The position numbers and the translations under genes were made by a program. This document shows, one piece after another, positions 17,176 through 27,764 of a stretch of 64,000 bases of DNA. The notes beneath the pieces were generated by a model. That model did not search any database, was not told the DNA's origin, and saw only the letters and a list, made by a program, of their open reading frames with translations. This DNA comes from Burkholderiales bacterium (GTDB taxonomy: Bacteria > Pseudomonadota > Gammaproteobacteria > Burkholderiales > Burkholderiaceae_C): the NCBI GenBank assembly GCA_947381415.1, contig CANCVB010000004.1:83721-147720 (forward strand), read 5' to 3'. Position 1 is the first letter of the stretch; each line of letters starts with the position of its first letter.

Positions 17176-18039
17176 ATGCTGACTCTGTTGTTCGATGGTG
17201 TCGCCTACGGGATGTTGCTCTTCATCCTGGCCATTGGCTTGGCGGTCACGCTGGGGTTGATGAACTTCATCAACCTGGCGCATGGTGCTTTTGCCATGGC
17301 TGGTGGGTACGTCACGGTGTTGCTGATGCAGCATGCGGGACTGCCGTTTTTGCTGTGTGTGCCACTGGCCTTTGTATGCACCGCTTTGCTGGGTGCGCTC
17401 ATGGAAGCCACGCTTTACCGCCGCATGTACCACAAGCCCCACCTTGACCAGGTGCTGTTTTCCATCGGTCTGACCTTCATGGCGGTGGCAGCTGTGGACT
17501 ATTTCATCGGTTCAACCCAGCAATTGGTGCAACTCCCCGAGTTTTTGAAAGGTCGTACCGAACTGTGGGACGGCGCCTTGGGCATGGGCCACTACCGTTT
17601 GGCCATCATTGCCGTCTGTGCCTTGTTGACTGTGGTGTTGCAACTGCTCTTGGTGCGCACGCGTTTTGGTTCGCAGTTGCGTGCCTCGGTGGACAACCAA
17701 CGCGTAGCTGCAGGTTTGGGCATAGACGTGAACAAGGTGTTTTTAATCACCTTCGCGGTGGGTTCGGGTCTGGCGGGTTTGGGCGGGGCGCTTGGGGCTG
17801 AAATTTTGGGCTTAGACCCGGTTTTTCCGCTCAAGTTCATGATTTACTTTCTCATCGTGGTGGCGGTCGGCGGCACCTCAGGCCTCACCGGTCCCCTGCT
17901 GGCAGCGCTGCTTTTGGGCATTGCCGATGTGGCGGGCAAGTACTACATCCCCAAACTGGGCGCATTCATTGTGTACTGCCTGATGATCATCATTCTGATG
18001 TGGCGACCCCAAGGCTTGTTTGCGCGAGGTGGCAAATGA
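17176..18039 (+). CDS. branched-chain-type ABC transporter permease (LivH-like)
   Basis: 287 residues, strongly hydrophobic with about eight membrane segments. The N-terminal GVAYGMLLFILAIGLAVTLGLM and NLAHGAFAMAGGY are characteristic of LivH. GTSGLTGPLLAALLLG near the C-terminus is a typical loop. Forms the channel with the next permease. The last four bases overlap the next start (ATGA). Confidence 0.9.
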   Translation: MLTLLFDGVAYGMLLFILAIGLAVTLGLMNFINLAHGAFAMAGGYVTVLLMQHAGLPFLLCVPLAFVCTALLGALMEATLYRRMYHKPHLDQVLFSIGLTFMAVAAVDYFIGSTQQLVQLPEFLKGRTELWDGALGMGHYRLAIIAVCALLTVVLQLLLVRTRFGSQLRASVDNQRVAAGLGIDVNKVFLITFAVGSGLAGLGGALGAEILGLDPVFPLKFMIYFLIVVAVGGTSGLTGPLLAALLLGIADVAGKYYIPKLGAFIVYCLMIIILMWRPQGLFARGGK

Positions 18040-18995
18040 GCCGCTTAGCCAACAGCCTGGCGGCATCTGCCAACTACCGTTGGTGGGAATTTGTTGTGTG
18101 GGCACTGTTGTTGGCCTTGCCTTATTTCATGCCCACCCATGCCTTGCTGATCAGTGAGATCACCATCATTGCCTTGTTTGCCATGTCTTTGGATTTGATC
18201 CTAGGCTACAGCGGCATCGTTTCCTTGGGTCATGCGGCTTTTTTTGGCATGGGCGCCTATAGCGCTGCCTTGTTTGCCAAACATATTAACCCCGACCCGT
18301 TATGGGGTTTGACCGTGGCAACAGGCGTGTCTGCCGTGTTGGGCTTGGTATGTAGCTTGACGGTGTTGCGCGGTTCAGACCTGACGCGCCTGATGGTGAC
18401 GTTGGGTGTGGCCTTGATACTGCAAGAATTGGCCAACAAACTTGACTTCCTCACCGGCGGGGCTGATGGCTTGCAAGGAGTGGTCATGGGGCCGGTCTTG
18501 GGTCGCTTTGAATTTGATTTGTATGGACTCACCGCCGCTTGGTATGCCTTGGGCCTTACCTTGTTGGTATTTGCTTTGCTCCGTCACTTGGTGCATGCGC
18601 CTTTGGGTTTCAGCTTGAAAGCCATCCGCGACAACCCTTTGCGCGCAAGAGCGATTGGCATCCCTGTGCATGCACGTTTGATGGCGGTTTACACCTTGGC
18701 TGCCGCTTTGGCGGGCATGGCGGGGGGCTTGCAAGCGCAGACCACCGGCTTTGCCTCCTTGGATGTGTTTGGTTTTGACCGCTCGGCCGATGTGCTTTTG
18801 ATGTTGGTGATTGGTGGCACCGGCTGGCTGTGGGGCGGCATCATTGGTGCGGTAGTCTTCAAAACCATGCACAGTGTGATCTCCGCTTGGACCCCGCAGT
18901 ACTGGACTTTTTGGTTAGGCTTGTTCTTGGTCTTGCTGATGTTGGTAGGACGCGAGCGCTTGATTCGCCCATGGACCTGGGGGCGTGGCTCATGA
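18036..18995 (+). CDS. branched-chain-type ABC transporter permease (LivM-like)
   Basis: 319 residues from ATG 18036, which overlaps the preceding stop; an ATG at 18000 would add 12 residues read out of the upstream gene. About nine membrane segments. LIGYSGIVSLGHAAFFGMGAY-like segment (residues about 50-70) and FSLKAIRDNPLRARAIGI identify LivM. Overlaps the next start by four bases. Confidence 0.9.
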   Translation: MSRLANSLAASANYRWWEFVVWALLLALPYFMPTHALLISEITIIALFAMSLDLILGYSGIVSLGHAAFFGMGAYSAALFAKHINPDPLWGLTVATGVSAVLGLVCSLTVLRGSDLTRLMVTLGVALILQELANKLDFLTGGADGLQGVVMGPVLGRFEFDLYGLTAAWYALGLTLLVFALLRHLVHAPLGFSLKAIRDNPLRARAIGIPVHARLMAVYTLAAALAGMAGGLQAQTTGFASLDVFGFDRSADVLLMLVIGGTGWLWGGIIGAVVFKTMHSVISAWTPQYWTFWLGLFLVLLMLVGRERLIRPWTWGRGS

Positions 18996-19753
18996 GCGCT
19001 GACATCGTCTTGTCTTGCGAAGGCTTGGTGAAACGCTTTGGCGGCATCACGGCCACTGACAACGTGAGCTTGCGCTTGGCGCGTGGTGCCCGCCACGCCC
19101 TCATCGGGCCGAATGGTGCTGGCAAAACCACCCTCATCAATTTGCTCACGGGCGTGCTTGAACCCACGGCAGGTCGTATCCATTTATTGGGTGAAGACAT
19201 CAGCCATTTGCCACCCCACCAACGGGTGCGCCGAGGTTTGGTGCGAACCTTTCAAATCAACCAATTGTTTGAAGGCCTGACCCCCTTGCAAACCTTGGCC
19301 ATGACCGTGTCACAGCACCTGGGACAGGGCAGTGCGTGGTGGCAGCCTTTGGGTCGCGACCCAAAGGTCATCGAACGTTGCGAGCAATTGCTGGCGCAGT
19401 TTCACCTCACCGAGGTCATGGACCAAGCGACCCATGAGTTAGCCTATGGCAAGCGGCGCTTGCTGGAAATGGCCATTGCCTTGGCCTGTGAACCCAGCGT
19501 GTTGTTGCTGGATGAACCTGTGGCGGGCGTGCCTGCGGGTGAGCGCGAGGAACTGCTGCACACCGTGGCGGCCTTGCCCGCTGACGTGACCGTGGTGTTG
19601 ATCGAACACGACATGGACCTGGTGTTCAGCTTTGCCAATCGCATGACGGTGTTGGTCAATGGCGCTGTACTGACCGAAGGCACACCGGCGGAAATGGCGG
19701 CTGATCCTCGGGTGAAAGAGGTGTATTTGGGCCATGGAGACAACCATGGCTGA
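18992..19753 (+). CDS. branched-chain-type ABC transporter ATPase (LivG-like)
   Basis: 253 residues from ATG 18992 overlapping the livM-like stop. Walker A GPNGAGKTT, the LivG-type signature LAYGKRRLLEMA in place of LSGGQ, Walker B VLLLDEP, and the H-loop LIEHDMDLVF. Cytoplasmic energy-coupling subunit of the importer. Overlaps livF-like start by 8 bases. Confidence 0.91.
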   Translation: MSADIVLSCEGLVKRFGGITATDNVSLRLARGARHALIGPNGAGKTTLINLLTGVLEPTAGRIHLLGEDISHLPPHQRVRRGLVRTFQINQLFEGLTPLQTLAMTVSQHLGQGSAWWQPLGRDPKVIERCEQLLAQFHLTEVMDQATHELAYGKRRLLEMAIALACEPSVLLLDEPVAGVPAGEREELLHTVAALPADVTVVLIEHDMDLVFSFANRMTVLVNGAVLTEGTPAEMAADPRVKEVYLGHGDNHG

Positions 19754-20459
19754 TTTGCTGCAAATCGAGCAACTGACTGCGGGCTATGGTGAAGCTGTGA
19801 TCTTGCATGAGGTGAGTTTGTCGCTGGCACGCGGCGAAACCTTGGCGTTGCTTGGGCGTAACGGGACGGGCAAAACCACCTTGATGAACACCATTGCAGG
19901 TGCCACACGCCAACACGCGGGTCATATCCTATTGAATGGCGTGGCCTTACACCGCATGCCCTCTCACCAAAGGGCGGCGGCTGGTGTGGGATGGGTACCG
20001 CAAGAGCGCGATATTTTCAAGTCGCTGACTGTTTTAGAAAACCTCACTGCGGTGGCCAGGCCTGGTGCATGGACACCCGCGCGGGTGTTCGAAATGTTTC
20101 CTCGCTTGGCCGAGCGTCAAAGCAATATGGGCAACCAGCTTTCGGGGGGGGAACAGCAAATGTTGGCGGTGGGCCGTGCCTTGGTGCTCAACCCCCAACT
20201 CTTGCTGCTGGACGAGCCCTTGGAAGGCTTGGCACCCATCATCGTGCAAGAGTTGTTGCGTGCCATCGCCCGCATCACGCGTGATGAAGGCTTGTCGGCC
20301 ATCATCGTCGAGCAACATCCGCAAGCCATTTTGGCCATCAGCCACCAAGCGGTGGTGCTGGACCAAGGGCGAGTGATTCACCAAGGACTGGCCTGTGATT
20401 TGCAATCGCAACCTGCGTTGTTAGACAGTTTATTGGGCGTTGCGCGCCCCGTGGCTTGA
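19746..20459 (+). CDS. branched-chain-type ABC transporter ATPase (LivF-like)
   Basis: 237 residues from ATG 19746, preceded by GGAG at a 6-base spacing; an ATG at 19734 is less well placed. Walker A GRNGTGKTT, signature LSGGEQQMLAVGRAL, Walker B LLLLDEPLEGL and the H-loop IVEQHPQAI. Second ATPase of the importer. Followed after only 3 bases by the prepilin peptidase gene. Confidence 0.91.
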   Translation: MADLLQIEQLTAGYGEAVILHEVSLSLARGETLALLGRNGTGKTTLMNTIAGATRQHAGHILLNGVALHRMPSHQRAAAGVGWVPQERDIFKSLTVLENLTAVARPGAWTPARVFEMFPRLAERQSNMGNQLSGGEQQMLAVGRALVLNPQLLLLDEPLEGLAPIIVQELLRAIARITRDEGLSAIIVEQHPQAILAISHQAVVLDQGRVIHQGLACDLQSQPALLDSLLGVARPVA

Positions 20460-20462
20460 AAC

Positions 20463-21308
20463 ATGGAAACTGTGTTGCAACATGCTTACCTTGGCGGGGT
20501 GTTGGCGGCACTGGTGGGTTTGCAATTGGGCAGTTTTTTGAACGTGGTGGTGTGGCGCCTACCGCTGATGATGCAACGGCAGTGGGAGGCCGATTGCGCT
20601 GAGCTCCAACACCAGCCCAGCCCCTCTGTGGAAGCCTTCGATTTAAGCAGGCCTGCGTCACATTGCCCCTCGTGCAAAACCCCTTTGCGCGCCAAAGACC
20701 TGATACCGGTATTGAGTTACCTTTGGCTAAAGGGCCAATGCGGCTATTGCGGTACGGCCGTGTCCGTTCGCTACCCCTTGGTCGAGTTGGGTGTGGCCTT
20801 GCTATGGGGCGCATCTGCCTTGCATTGGGGAATCACGTGGGAGGCTGTTGCTTGGGCGGGTTTTGCCACCACACTGCTGGGCTTGGCATTGATCGATGCA
20901 GACACCATGTTGTTGCCAGACAGTTTGACATTGCCTTTGTTATGGGCCGGCGTCTTGTGTGCTTCCTTGGGAGTGATTCAACTTCCTTTGTTGCAAAGCG
21001 TGTGGGGAGCCGCCCTGGGTTATGGCGTTTTGTGGATGGTGCATGTCTTGTTCCAATTTTTTACTGGCAAGCAAGGCATGGGTGCTGGCGATTTCAAACT
21101 GCTCGCGGCTTTGGGGGCATGGCTGGGCTGGATGGCATTGCCCATCGTGGTCTTGATCGCCTCTCTGTTGGGCGTGGTCGTGGCCTTGCTGATGCGCTGG
21201 CGCGGCAGTCTGCAAGCGGGTGAGCCTTTGCCCTTTGGGCCGTATTTGGTCATCGCTGGGTTGGTCTGTGCAGTGGTGGATGTGCACCATGGTTTGTATG
21301 TTTTTTGA
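20463..21308 (+). CDS. pilD: type IV prepilin peptidase / N-methyltransferase
   Basis: 281 residues, full length, multi-spanning inner-membrane aspartyl protease. The cytoplasmic loop carries the zinc-binding cysteine pairs C68-x2-C71 and C93-x2-C96; the catalytic aspartates are D147 (IDADTMLLPD) and D210 (GMGAGD). It cleaves and N-methylates type IV prepilins and type II secretion pseudopilins. Its usual neighbours pilB, pilC and coaE are missing; instead it lies 3 bases after the importer and 13 bases before pmdU, so it is probably transcribed with the aromatic operon. That context is odd. Confidence 0.93.
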   Translation: METVLQHAYLGGVLAALVGLQLGSFLNVVVWRLPLMMQRQWEADCAELQHQPSPSVEAFDLSRPASHCPSCKTPLRAKDLIPVLSYLWLKGQCGYCGTAVSVRYPLVELGVALLWGASALHWGITWEAVAWAGFATTLLGLALIDADTMLLPDSLTLPLLWAGVLCASLGVIQLPLLQSVWGAALGYGVLWMVHVLFQFFTGKQGMGAGDFKLLAALGAWLGWMALPIVVLIASLLGVVVALLMRWRGSLQAGEPLPFGPYLVIAGLVCAVVDVHHGLYVF

Positions 21309-21321
21309 GCTTGCGTGATCT

Positions 21322-22497
21322 ATGAACCCCCTGCAACCCCCTCGAGCCATTCCTTGCATGTTCATGCGCGGCGGCACCTCCAAAGGCCCGTTTTTCAACG
21401 AAGCCGACCTGCCCAGCGACAAAGCCACACGCGACCGCGTGTTGCTGGCCCTGATGGGCTCGCCCGACAAACGGCAAATCGACGGCTTGGGTGGTGCCCA
21501 TCCGCTGACCAGCAAGGTGGGCATCGTGCGACCCAGCACCACGGCCGGTGTGGACTTGGATTTTTTATTCGCGCAGTTGCAACCCGACAAAGACACGGTT
21601 GACACCACGCCCAACTGCGGCAACATGTTGGCGGCTGTGGTGCCTTTTGCGATCAGTTCGGGCATGGTGCAAGCACAGTCGGACAACACCACCTTGCGGG
21701 TCTTGACCCTCAACACCGACATGCAGTGCGACATCACGGTGCAAACACCCATGGGCCCCGATGGCCAGCGGTTTGTCGCCGATACAGGGGACGCGCGCAT
21801 TGACGGTGCGCCTGGCACCTCCGCGCCCATCACCATCAATTTCTTAGACACCGCTGGTTCGGTGTGCAGCGGCTTGTTGCCCACAGGTCGGGTGAAAGAC
21901 CGTGTGCGAGTGGCCCCCACGGACAAGTTGACAGGCTTTGAAGCCTTTGAGGTGGACGTGACCTGTATCGACAACGGCATGCCTTTGGTGCTGTTCAACG
22001 CCGCTGACTTGGGTCGCACAGGCTATGAATCGGTGGACGCGATGAACGCAGACACCGAATTGAAAACACGCATCGAAGCCTTGCGTTTGCAAGTGTCGGT
22101 GTTGATGGGTTTGGGCGATGTGAGTGCCAAGAACTACCCCAAGATGACCTTGATTGCACCGCCTGTGAACGGTGGCGCTTTGACCACCCGAAGTTTCATT
22201 CCGCATGTGTGCCATGACGCCATCGGTGTGTTGGCCGCTGTCACGGTGGGCACGGCTTGCGTGCTGCAAGGCACGGTGTGCGAAGGGGTGGCAGTCATGC
22301 AAGCGGGTGAGCATCAGGCCTTGTCGGTGGAGCACCCCACAGGTGAATTCAGCGTGGCCCTGCAAACACGGGTGGCACCCGAGTTACCTGGGGGTCATGA
22401 AGTGACCCAAGCAGCTTTGTTGCGCACCGCACGGCTCATCATGCGCGGCGAGGCCATGGTGCCTGCACACATATGGAATTCAGGAGACAAGACATGA
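21322..22497 (+). CDS. pmdU: 4-oxalomesaconate tautomerase (PrpF/GalD family)
   Basis: 391 residues. PrpF-type fold with the opening PCMFMRGGTSKGPFF and the active-site cysteine in TPNCGNMLAAV. It interconverts the keto and enol forms of 4-oxalomesaconate (OMA) so that the hydratase can act. In Comamonas the equivalent gene leads the pmdUKEFDABC operon; here the transporter gene pmdK is absent from this position. Overlaps the pmdE start by four bases. Confidence 0.87.
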   Translation: MNPLQPPRAIPCMFMRGGTSKGPFFNEADLPSDKATRDRVLLALMGSPDKRQIDGLGGAHPLTSKVGIVRPSTTAGVDLDFLFAQLQPDKDTVDTTPNCGNMLAAVVPFAISSGMVQAQSDNTTLRVLTLNTDMQCDITVQTPMGPDGQRFVADTGDARIDGAPGTSAPITINFLDTAGSVCSGLLPTGRVKDRVRVAPTDKLTGFEAFEVDVTCIDNGMPLVLFNAADLGRTGYESVDAMNADTELKTRIEALRLQVSVLMGLGDVSAKNYPKMTLIAPPVNGGALTTRSFIPHVCHDAIGVLAAVTVGTACVLQGTVCEGVAVMQAGEHQALSVEHPTGEFSVALQTRVAPELPGGHEVTQAALLRTARLIMRGEAMVPAHIWNSGDKT

Positions 22498-23528
22498 GTT
22501 TGATCATCGACTGCCACGGTCACTACACCACCGCGCCCAAGGCCTTGGAGGACTGGCGCAACCAGCAGATTGCAGGCATCAAAGACCCCTCGGTCATGCC
22601 CAAAGCCGCGGACTTGCACATCAGCGACGATGACTTGCGCCACAGCATCGAGACCAATCAGTTGAAGCTGATGAAAGAGCGGGGCAGCGACATCACCTTG
22701 TTTTCGCCGCGTGCCTCCTTCATGGCACACCACATCGGCGACTTCGCCGTGTCCAGCACCTGGGCCGCGATTTGCAACGAGTTGTGTTTTCGCGTGTCCA
22801 GCTTGTTCCCCGACCACTTTGTGCCGGTGGCCATGTTGCCGCAGTCGCCAGGCGTGGACCCCGCCACCTGCATTCCAGAACTCGAGAAGTGCGTGAAGGA
22901 CTATGGCGCTGTCGGCATCAACTTGAACCCCGACCCCTCGGGCGGTCATTGGACCTCGCCCCCTTTGAGCGACAAACATTGGTACCCCATTTACGAAAAA
23001 ATGGTGGAGTACGACTTGCCCGCCATGATCCATGTGTCCACAAGTTGCAATGCCTGCTTTCACACCACGGGCGCGCATTACCTCAATGCCGACACCACCG
23101 CTTTCATGCAGTGCCTGACCAGCGATTTGTTCAAAGACTTCCCCACCTTGAAGTTCCTCATTCCCCATGGCGGCGGTGCGGTGCCCTACCACTGGGGACG
23201 TTTCAGGGGCTTGGCGCAAGAACTCAAAAAACCTTTGCTTGAAGAGCATTTGCTCCACAACATTTTCTTTGACACCTGCGTGTACCACCAACCTGGCATC
23301 GACTTGTTGAACAAAGTCATCCCCGTGAAAAACGTGTTGTTTGCCTCCGAGATGATTGGCGCTGTGCGCGGCATCGACCCGCAAACTGGCCACTACTACG
23401 ACGACACCAAGCGTTACATCCAAGCCAGCACCTTGTTGAGCGATGACGACCGACACCAGATTTACGAAGCCAATGTGCGACGCGTGTTCCCCCGCTTGGA
23501 CGCGCGCTTGAAGCAGAAAGGACTGTGA
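22494..23528 (+). CDS. pmdE: 4-oxalomesaconate hydratase
   Basis: 344 residues from ATG 22494 ([11 protein letters not shown]), overlapping the pmdU stop; an upstream ATG at 22473 lies inside pmdU. Amidohydrolase-superfamily barrel very close in sequence to LigJ: metal-binding [42 protein letters not shown] and [12 protein letters not shown]. Hydrates OMA to 4-carboxy-4-hydroxy-2-oxoadipate (CHA). Length matches LigJ. Confidence 0.93.
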   Translation: MSLIIDCHGHYTTAPKALEDWRNQQIAGIKDPSVMPKAADLHISDDDLRHSIETNQLKLMKERGSDITLFSPRASFMAHHIGDFAVSSTWAAICNELCFRVSSLFPDHFVPVAMLPQSPGVDPATCIPELEKCVKDYGAVGINLNPDPSGGHWTSPPLSDKHWYPIYEKMVEYDLPAMIHVSTSCNACFHTTGAHYLNADTTAFMQCLTSDLFKDFPTLKFLIPHGGGAVPYHWGRFRGLAQELKKPLLEEHLLHNIFFDTCVYHQPGIDLLNKVIPVKNVLFASEMIGAVRGIDPQTGHYYDDTKRYIQASTLLSDDDRHQIYEANVRRVFPRLDARLKQKGL

Positions 23529-23529
23529 G

Positions 23530-24216
23530 ATGCATTACCCCTTAGGAACTGTCAAACGCACTGTTCAACGTGCCGAACGTGGTGCGGTGGAACAACTGGG
23601 GCTGTATGGTGTCGCGACCGTTCATGAAGCCATGGGCCGACTGGGCTTGATGCACACGGTCATGCGCCCCATCTACAAAGGTGCCCGTGTCTCTGGCACG
23701 GCGGTCACCGTGCTGCTGCACCCCGGCGACAACTGGATGATGCACGTCGTGGCCGAACAAATTCAGCCCGGTGACATCGTGGTGGCCGCCATCACCGCGC
23801 CTTGCACCGATGGGTATTTTGGGGACTTGTTGGCCACTTCGTTCCAAGCGCGTGGTGCGCGTGCCCTGATCATCGATGCAGGTGTGCGCGACGTGGTGGA
23901 GTTGGAGGCCATGGGCTTTCCTGTGTGGAGCCGCGCCATCAGCGCCAAGGGCACGATCAAGGCCACCGTGGGTTCGGTCAACGTGCCCATTGTGTGTGCA
24001 GGTGCCTCGGTCGAGGCCGGTGACGCCATCGTGGCAGACGATGACGGTGTGGTGGTGGTGCCCGCCAGCATCGCCCAGCAAGTGGCCGATGCGGCCGCTG
24101 CCCGCGAAGCCTTGGAAGGTGAAAAACGAGCCAAATTGGCTTCGGGTGTGTTGGGCTTGGACATGTACAACATGCGCGAGGCCTTGGCCAAAGCAGGCTT
24201 GAAATACATCGACTGA
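23530..24216 (+). CDS. pmdF: 4-carboxy-4-hydroxy-2-oxoadipate aldolase
   Basis: 228 residues, the same size as LigK. RraA-like fold with [15 protein letters not shown] and [14 protein letters not shown], the metal/pyruvate-binding core of class II CHA/HMG aldolases. It splits CHA into pyruvate and oxaloacetate, ending the 4,5-cleavage pathway. One base after pmdE and 4 bases before pmdD. Confidence 0.92.
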   Translation: MHYPLGTVKRTVQRAERGAVEQLGLYGVATVHEAMGRLGLMHTVMRPIYKGARVSGTAVTVLLHPGDNWMMHVVAEQIQPGDIVVAAITAPCTDGYFGDLLATSFQARGARALIIDAGVRDVVELEAMGFPVWSRAISAKGTIKATVGSVNVPIVCAGASVEAGDAIVADDDGVVVVPASIAQQVADAAAAREALEGEKRAKLASGVLGLDMYNMREALAKAGLKYID

Positions 24217-24220
24217 CAGC

Positions 24221-25162
24221 ATGAAAACCACCACTGGCAACTTCACCAAAACCCCAGGCTGGCTGGACTGGTTTGACGGCCCAGCCAAGCCCCGATTTGC
24301 ATTGCCCCCAGGGGCGGTGGACGCGCACTGCCATGTGTTTGGCCCTGGCGCCGAATTCCCCTATGCGCCCGAGCGCAAGTACACGCCGTGTGACGCCTCC
24401 AAAGACCAGTTGTTTGCCCTGCGCGACCACTTGGGCTTTGAGAGAAACGTGATCGTGCAAGCCACTTGCCATGGCGCGGACAACAGCGCCTTGGTGGATG
24501 CGCTCAAGCATTCGCAGGGCAGTTCACGCGGCGTGGCCACGGTCAAGCGCGATGTCAGTGACCAAAGCTTGCAAGACATGCATGACGCGGGTGTGCGCGG
24601 TGTGCGCTTCAACTTTGTCAAACGCTTGGTGGACTTCACACCCAAAGACGAGTTGATGGAGATTGCCAACCGCATCAAGCACTGGGGTTGGCATGTGGTG
24701 ATTTACTTTGAGGCGGTGGACCTGCCCGAGTTGTGGGACTTTTTCACAGCCCTGCCCACCACCGTGGTGGTGGACCACATGGGCCGCCCGAATGTGCAGC
24801 ACCCTGTGGATGGGCATGAGTTCAGTTTGTTCATGAAGTTCATGCAGCAACACGAGAACGTGTGGAGCAAGGTGTCTTGCCCCGAGCGTTTGAGCTTGAC
24901 GGGCCCCAAGGCCTTGCAAGGCGAGCAACAGGCTTACCAAGACGTGGTGCCATTTGCCCGCCGTGTGGTGGAGACCTTTCCCGACCGCGTGTTGTGGGGC
25001 ACCGATTGGCCACATCCCAATTTGAAGGACCACATGCCAGACGATGGTCTGTTGGTGGACTTCATTCCCCACATTGCCTTGACCACAGCGCTACAGCGCA
25101 AGTTGTTGGTGGACAACCCCAACCGTTTGTATTGGCCCGAACTCGCCAGCGCTCTTTCCTGA
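24221..25162 (+). CDS. pmdD: 2-pyrone-4,6-dicarboxylate lactonase
   Basis: 313 residues. Amidohydrolase barrel like LigI, with VDAHCHVFG at the N-terminus and the general-base Asp in GTDWPHPN near the end; VVVDHMGRP is also typical. Hydrolyses PDC to 4-oxalomesaconate. Lies between pmdF and pmdA as in Comamonas. Confidence 0.92.
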   Translation: MKTTTGNFTKTPGWLDWFDGPAKPRFALPPGAVDAHCHVFGPGAEFPYAPERKYTPCDASKDQLFALRDHLGFERNVIVQATCHGADNSALVDALKHSQGSSRGVATVKRDVSDQSLQDMHDAGVRGVRFNFVKRLVDFTPKDELMEIANRIKHWGWHVVIYFEAVDLPELWDFFTALPTTVVVDHMGRPNVQHPVDGHEFSLFMKFMQQHENVWSKVSCPERLSLTGPKALQGEQQAYQDVVPFARRVVETFPDRVLWGTDWPHPNLKDHMPDDGLLVDFIPHIALTTALQRKLLVDNPNRLYWPELASALS

Positions 25163-25171
25163 AAGTCACCC

Positions 25172-26466
<1,295 letters not shown>

Positions 26467-26472
26467 TACAGC

Positions 26473-27690
26473 TTGTTCACCCCAGCCCTTCCAGCCCCCG
26501 ATGAAGACAAGCTCGGTCGCCCCTGTGGCTACCCGGTAGGCAACGCGCAAAATTATTTTTTCGAGGAAGCGGTGCGCGTGGGCTCGTTCAGCCGATTGGA
26601 CGAGATTGATTTCTCACCAGGGCGAATCGCTCGTTTGCAAGCCAGCCAACAGGTGATGCCCCTGCCTGACGCACCCCATGCGGCTGCGTTCAACCAAGCG
26701 TTTCGTTACACACACCTGAAGCAAGAACGCAGCTTGCCCGATTACTTGGCAGCTCAACGTGTCATGGGCTTGATGGTGGTGCAGGGCGGTGAGCGGCTGT
26801 TTGAGGCTTACCAATACCAGCGCACACCAGAGATGCGTTTTTTAGGGCATTCCTTGGCCAAGTCCATCACGTCCTTGGCGTTTGGCTTGGCCTTGCAAGA
26901 GCAGCGCTTGCCTTCTTTGGATGTTCGTGCAGATGCGCTGGCACCCGCTTTGAAAGGCAGTTTGTATGGCGAGGCCAGCTTGCGGGACTTGTTGCACATG
27001 GCCTCGGGTGTGCGGTTTGAGGACAGGTACGACGGGCAGGGCGACACGGCCTTGTTCAGCCGTGCGTCCGCTCTTGAAGGGATTGCCTCGGCTGCGCAGT
27101 TGATGAAGCACCGTGAAGCCTTGGACGGCGAACGCTTTGCATATGCCAGTGCGCAAACGTCCGTGCTGTCGCTGGTGTTTCAAACGGTGATGGGCGAAGA
27201 CTTGGCCACCTACATGAGCCAAAGACTCTGGCAAGGCATGGGTGCAGCGCACGAAGCCCATTGGTTGCAAGACCCCTTTGGGGTGGTGCGAGCCAGTGGC
27301 AGTTTTTGTGCCACCTTGTCTGACTACGCGCGCTTGGGCGTCTTGCTGGCCAACGATGGTGTGCGACCAGACACATCCGTGCAAGTGCTGCCTCGTCATT
27401 ATTTACACCAAGCCACCGATTGGCAACAGCATGCAGCGGCGTTTCGACCCGGCGCGGCGACACCTCATTGGGGCTATGGCTTGCATTTTTGGACGCTACC
27501 AGGGCAGCCCAGACGCTTTGCACTCATCGGTGTTTATGGCCAATTCATGTTTGTTGCGCCCGACTTGCAACTGGTGATGGTGCAATGCAGTGCTGCTGCA
27601 GATGCCAAAAATGCCGACACCGATTTGGCGCAAGAAGCCCTTGCGGTCTGGCGTGGCTTGGTCGAGCATGTCAGCTTGAATACACCTTGA
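26473..27690 (+). CDS. serine hydrolase of the beta-lactamase/class C esterase fold
   Basis: 405 residues if translation starts at TTG 26473, 6 bases after pmdB; the true start is uncertain. The nucleophile motif SxxK is S127-L-A-K130 and the Tyr motif is Y224-A-S; no signal peptide is seen, so it is probably cytoplasmic. Members of this fold include esterases and amide hydrolases. It interrupts the otherwise conserved pmdB-pmdC order, which hints at an ester or lactone of an aromatic acid as substrate (inference). About 74 bases separate it from pmdC. Confidence 0.75.
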   Translation: MFTPALPAPDEDKLGRPCGYPVGNAQNYFFEEAVRVGSFSRLDEIDFSPGRIARLQASQQVMPLPDAPHAAAFNQAFRYTHLKQERSLPDYLAAQRVMGLMVVQGGERLFEAYQYQRTPEMRFLGHSLAKSITSLAFGLALQEQRLPSLDVRADALAPALKGSLYGEASLRDLLHMASGVRFEDRYDGQGDTALFSRASALEGIASAAQLMKHREALDGERFAYASAQTSVLSLVFQTVMGEDLATYMSQRLWQGMGAAHEAHWLQDPFGVVRASGSFCATLSDYARLGVLLANDGVRPDTSVQVLPRHYLHQATDWQQHAAAFRPGAATPHWGYGLHFWTLPGQPRRFALIGVYGQFMFVAPDLQLVMVQCSAAADAKNADTDLAQEALAVWRGLVEHVSLNTP

Positions 27691-27764
27691 ATGAAGTCTT
27701 CACCCAGCTTCAGTCGTTCGCAAACTCATTAAACTCTCAACCATCACGTGAATCAGGAAGCAGC

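Noticed and set aside
22395..23456. 353-residue minus-strand frame over pmdE
   Set aside because: Antisense shadow of a protein nearly identical in layout to LigJ.
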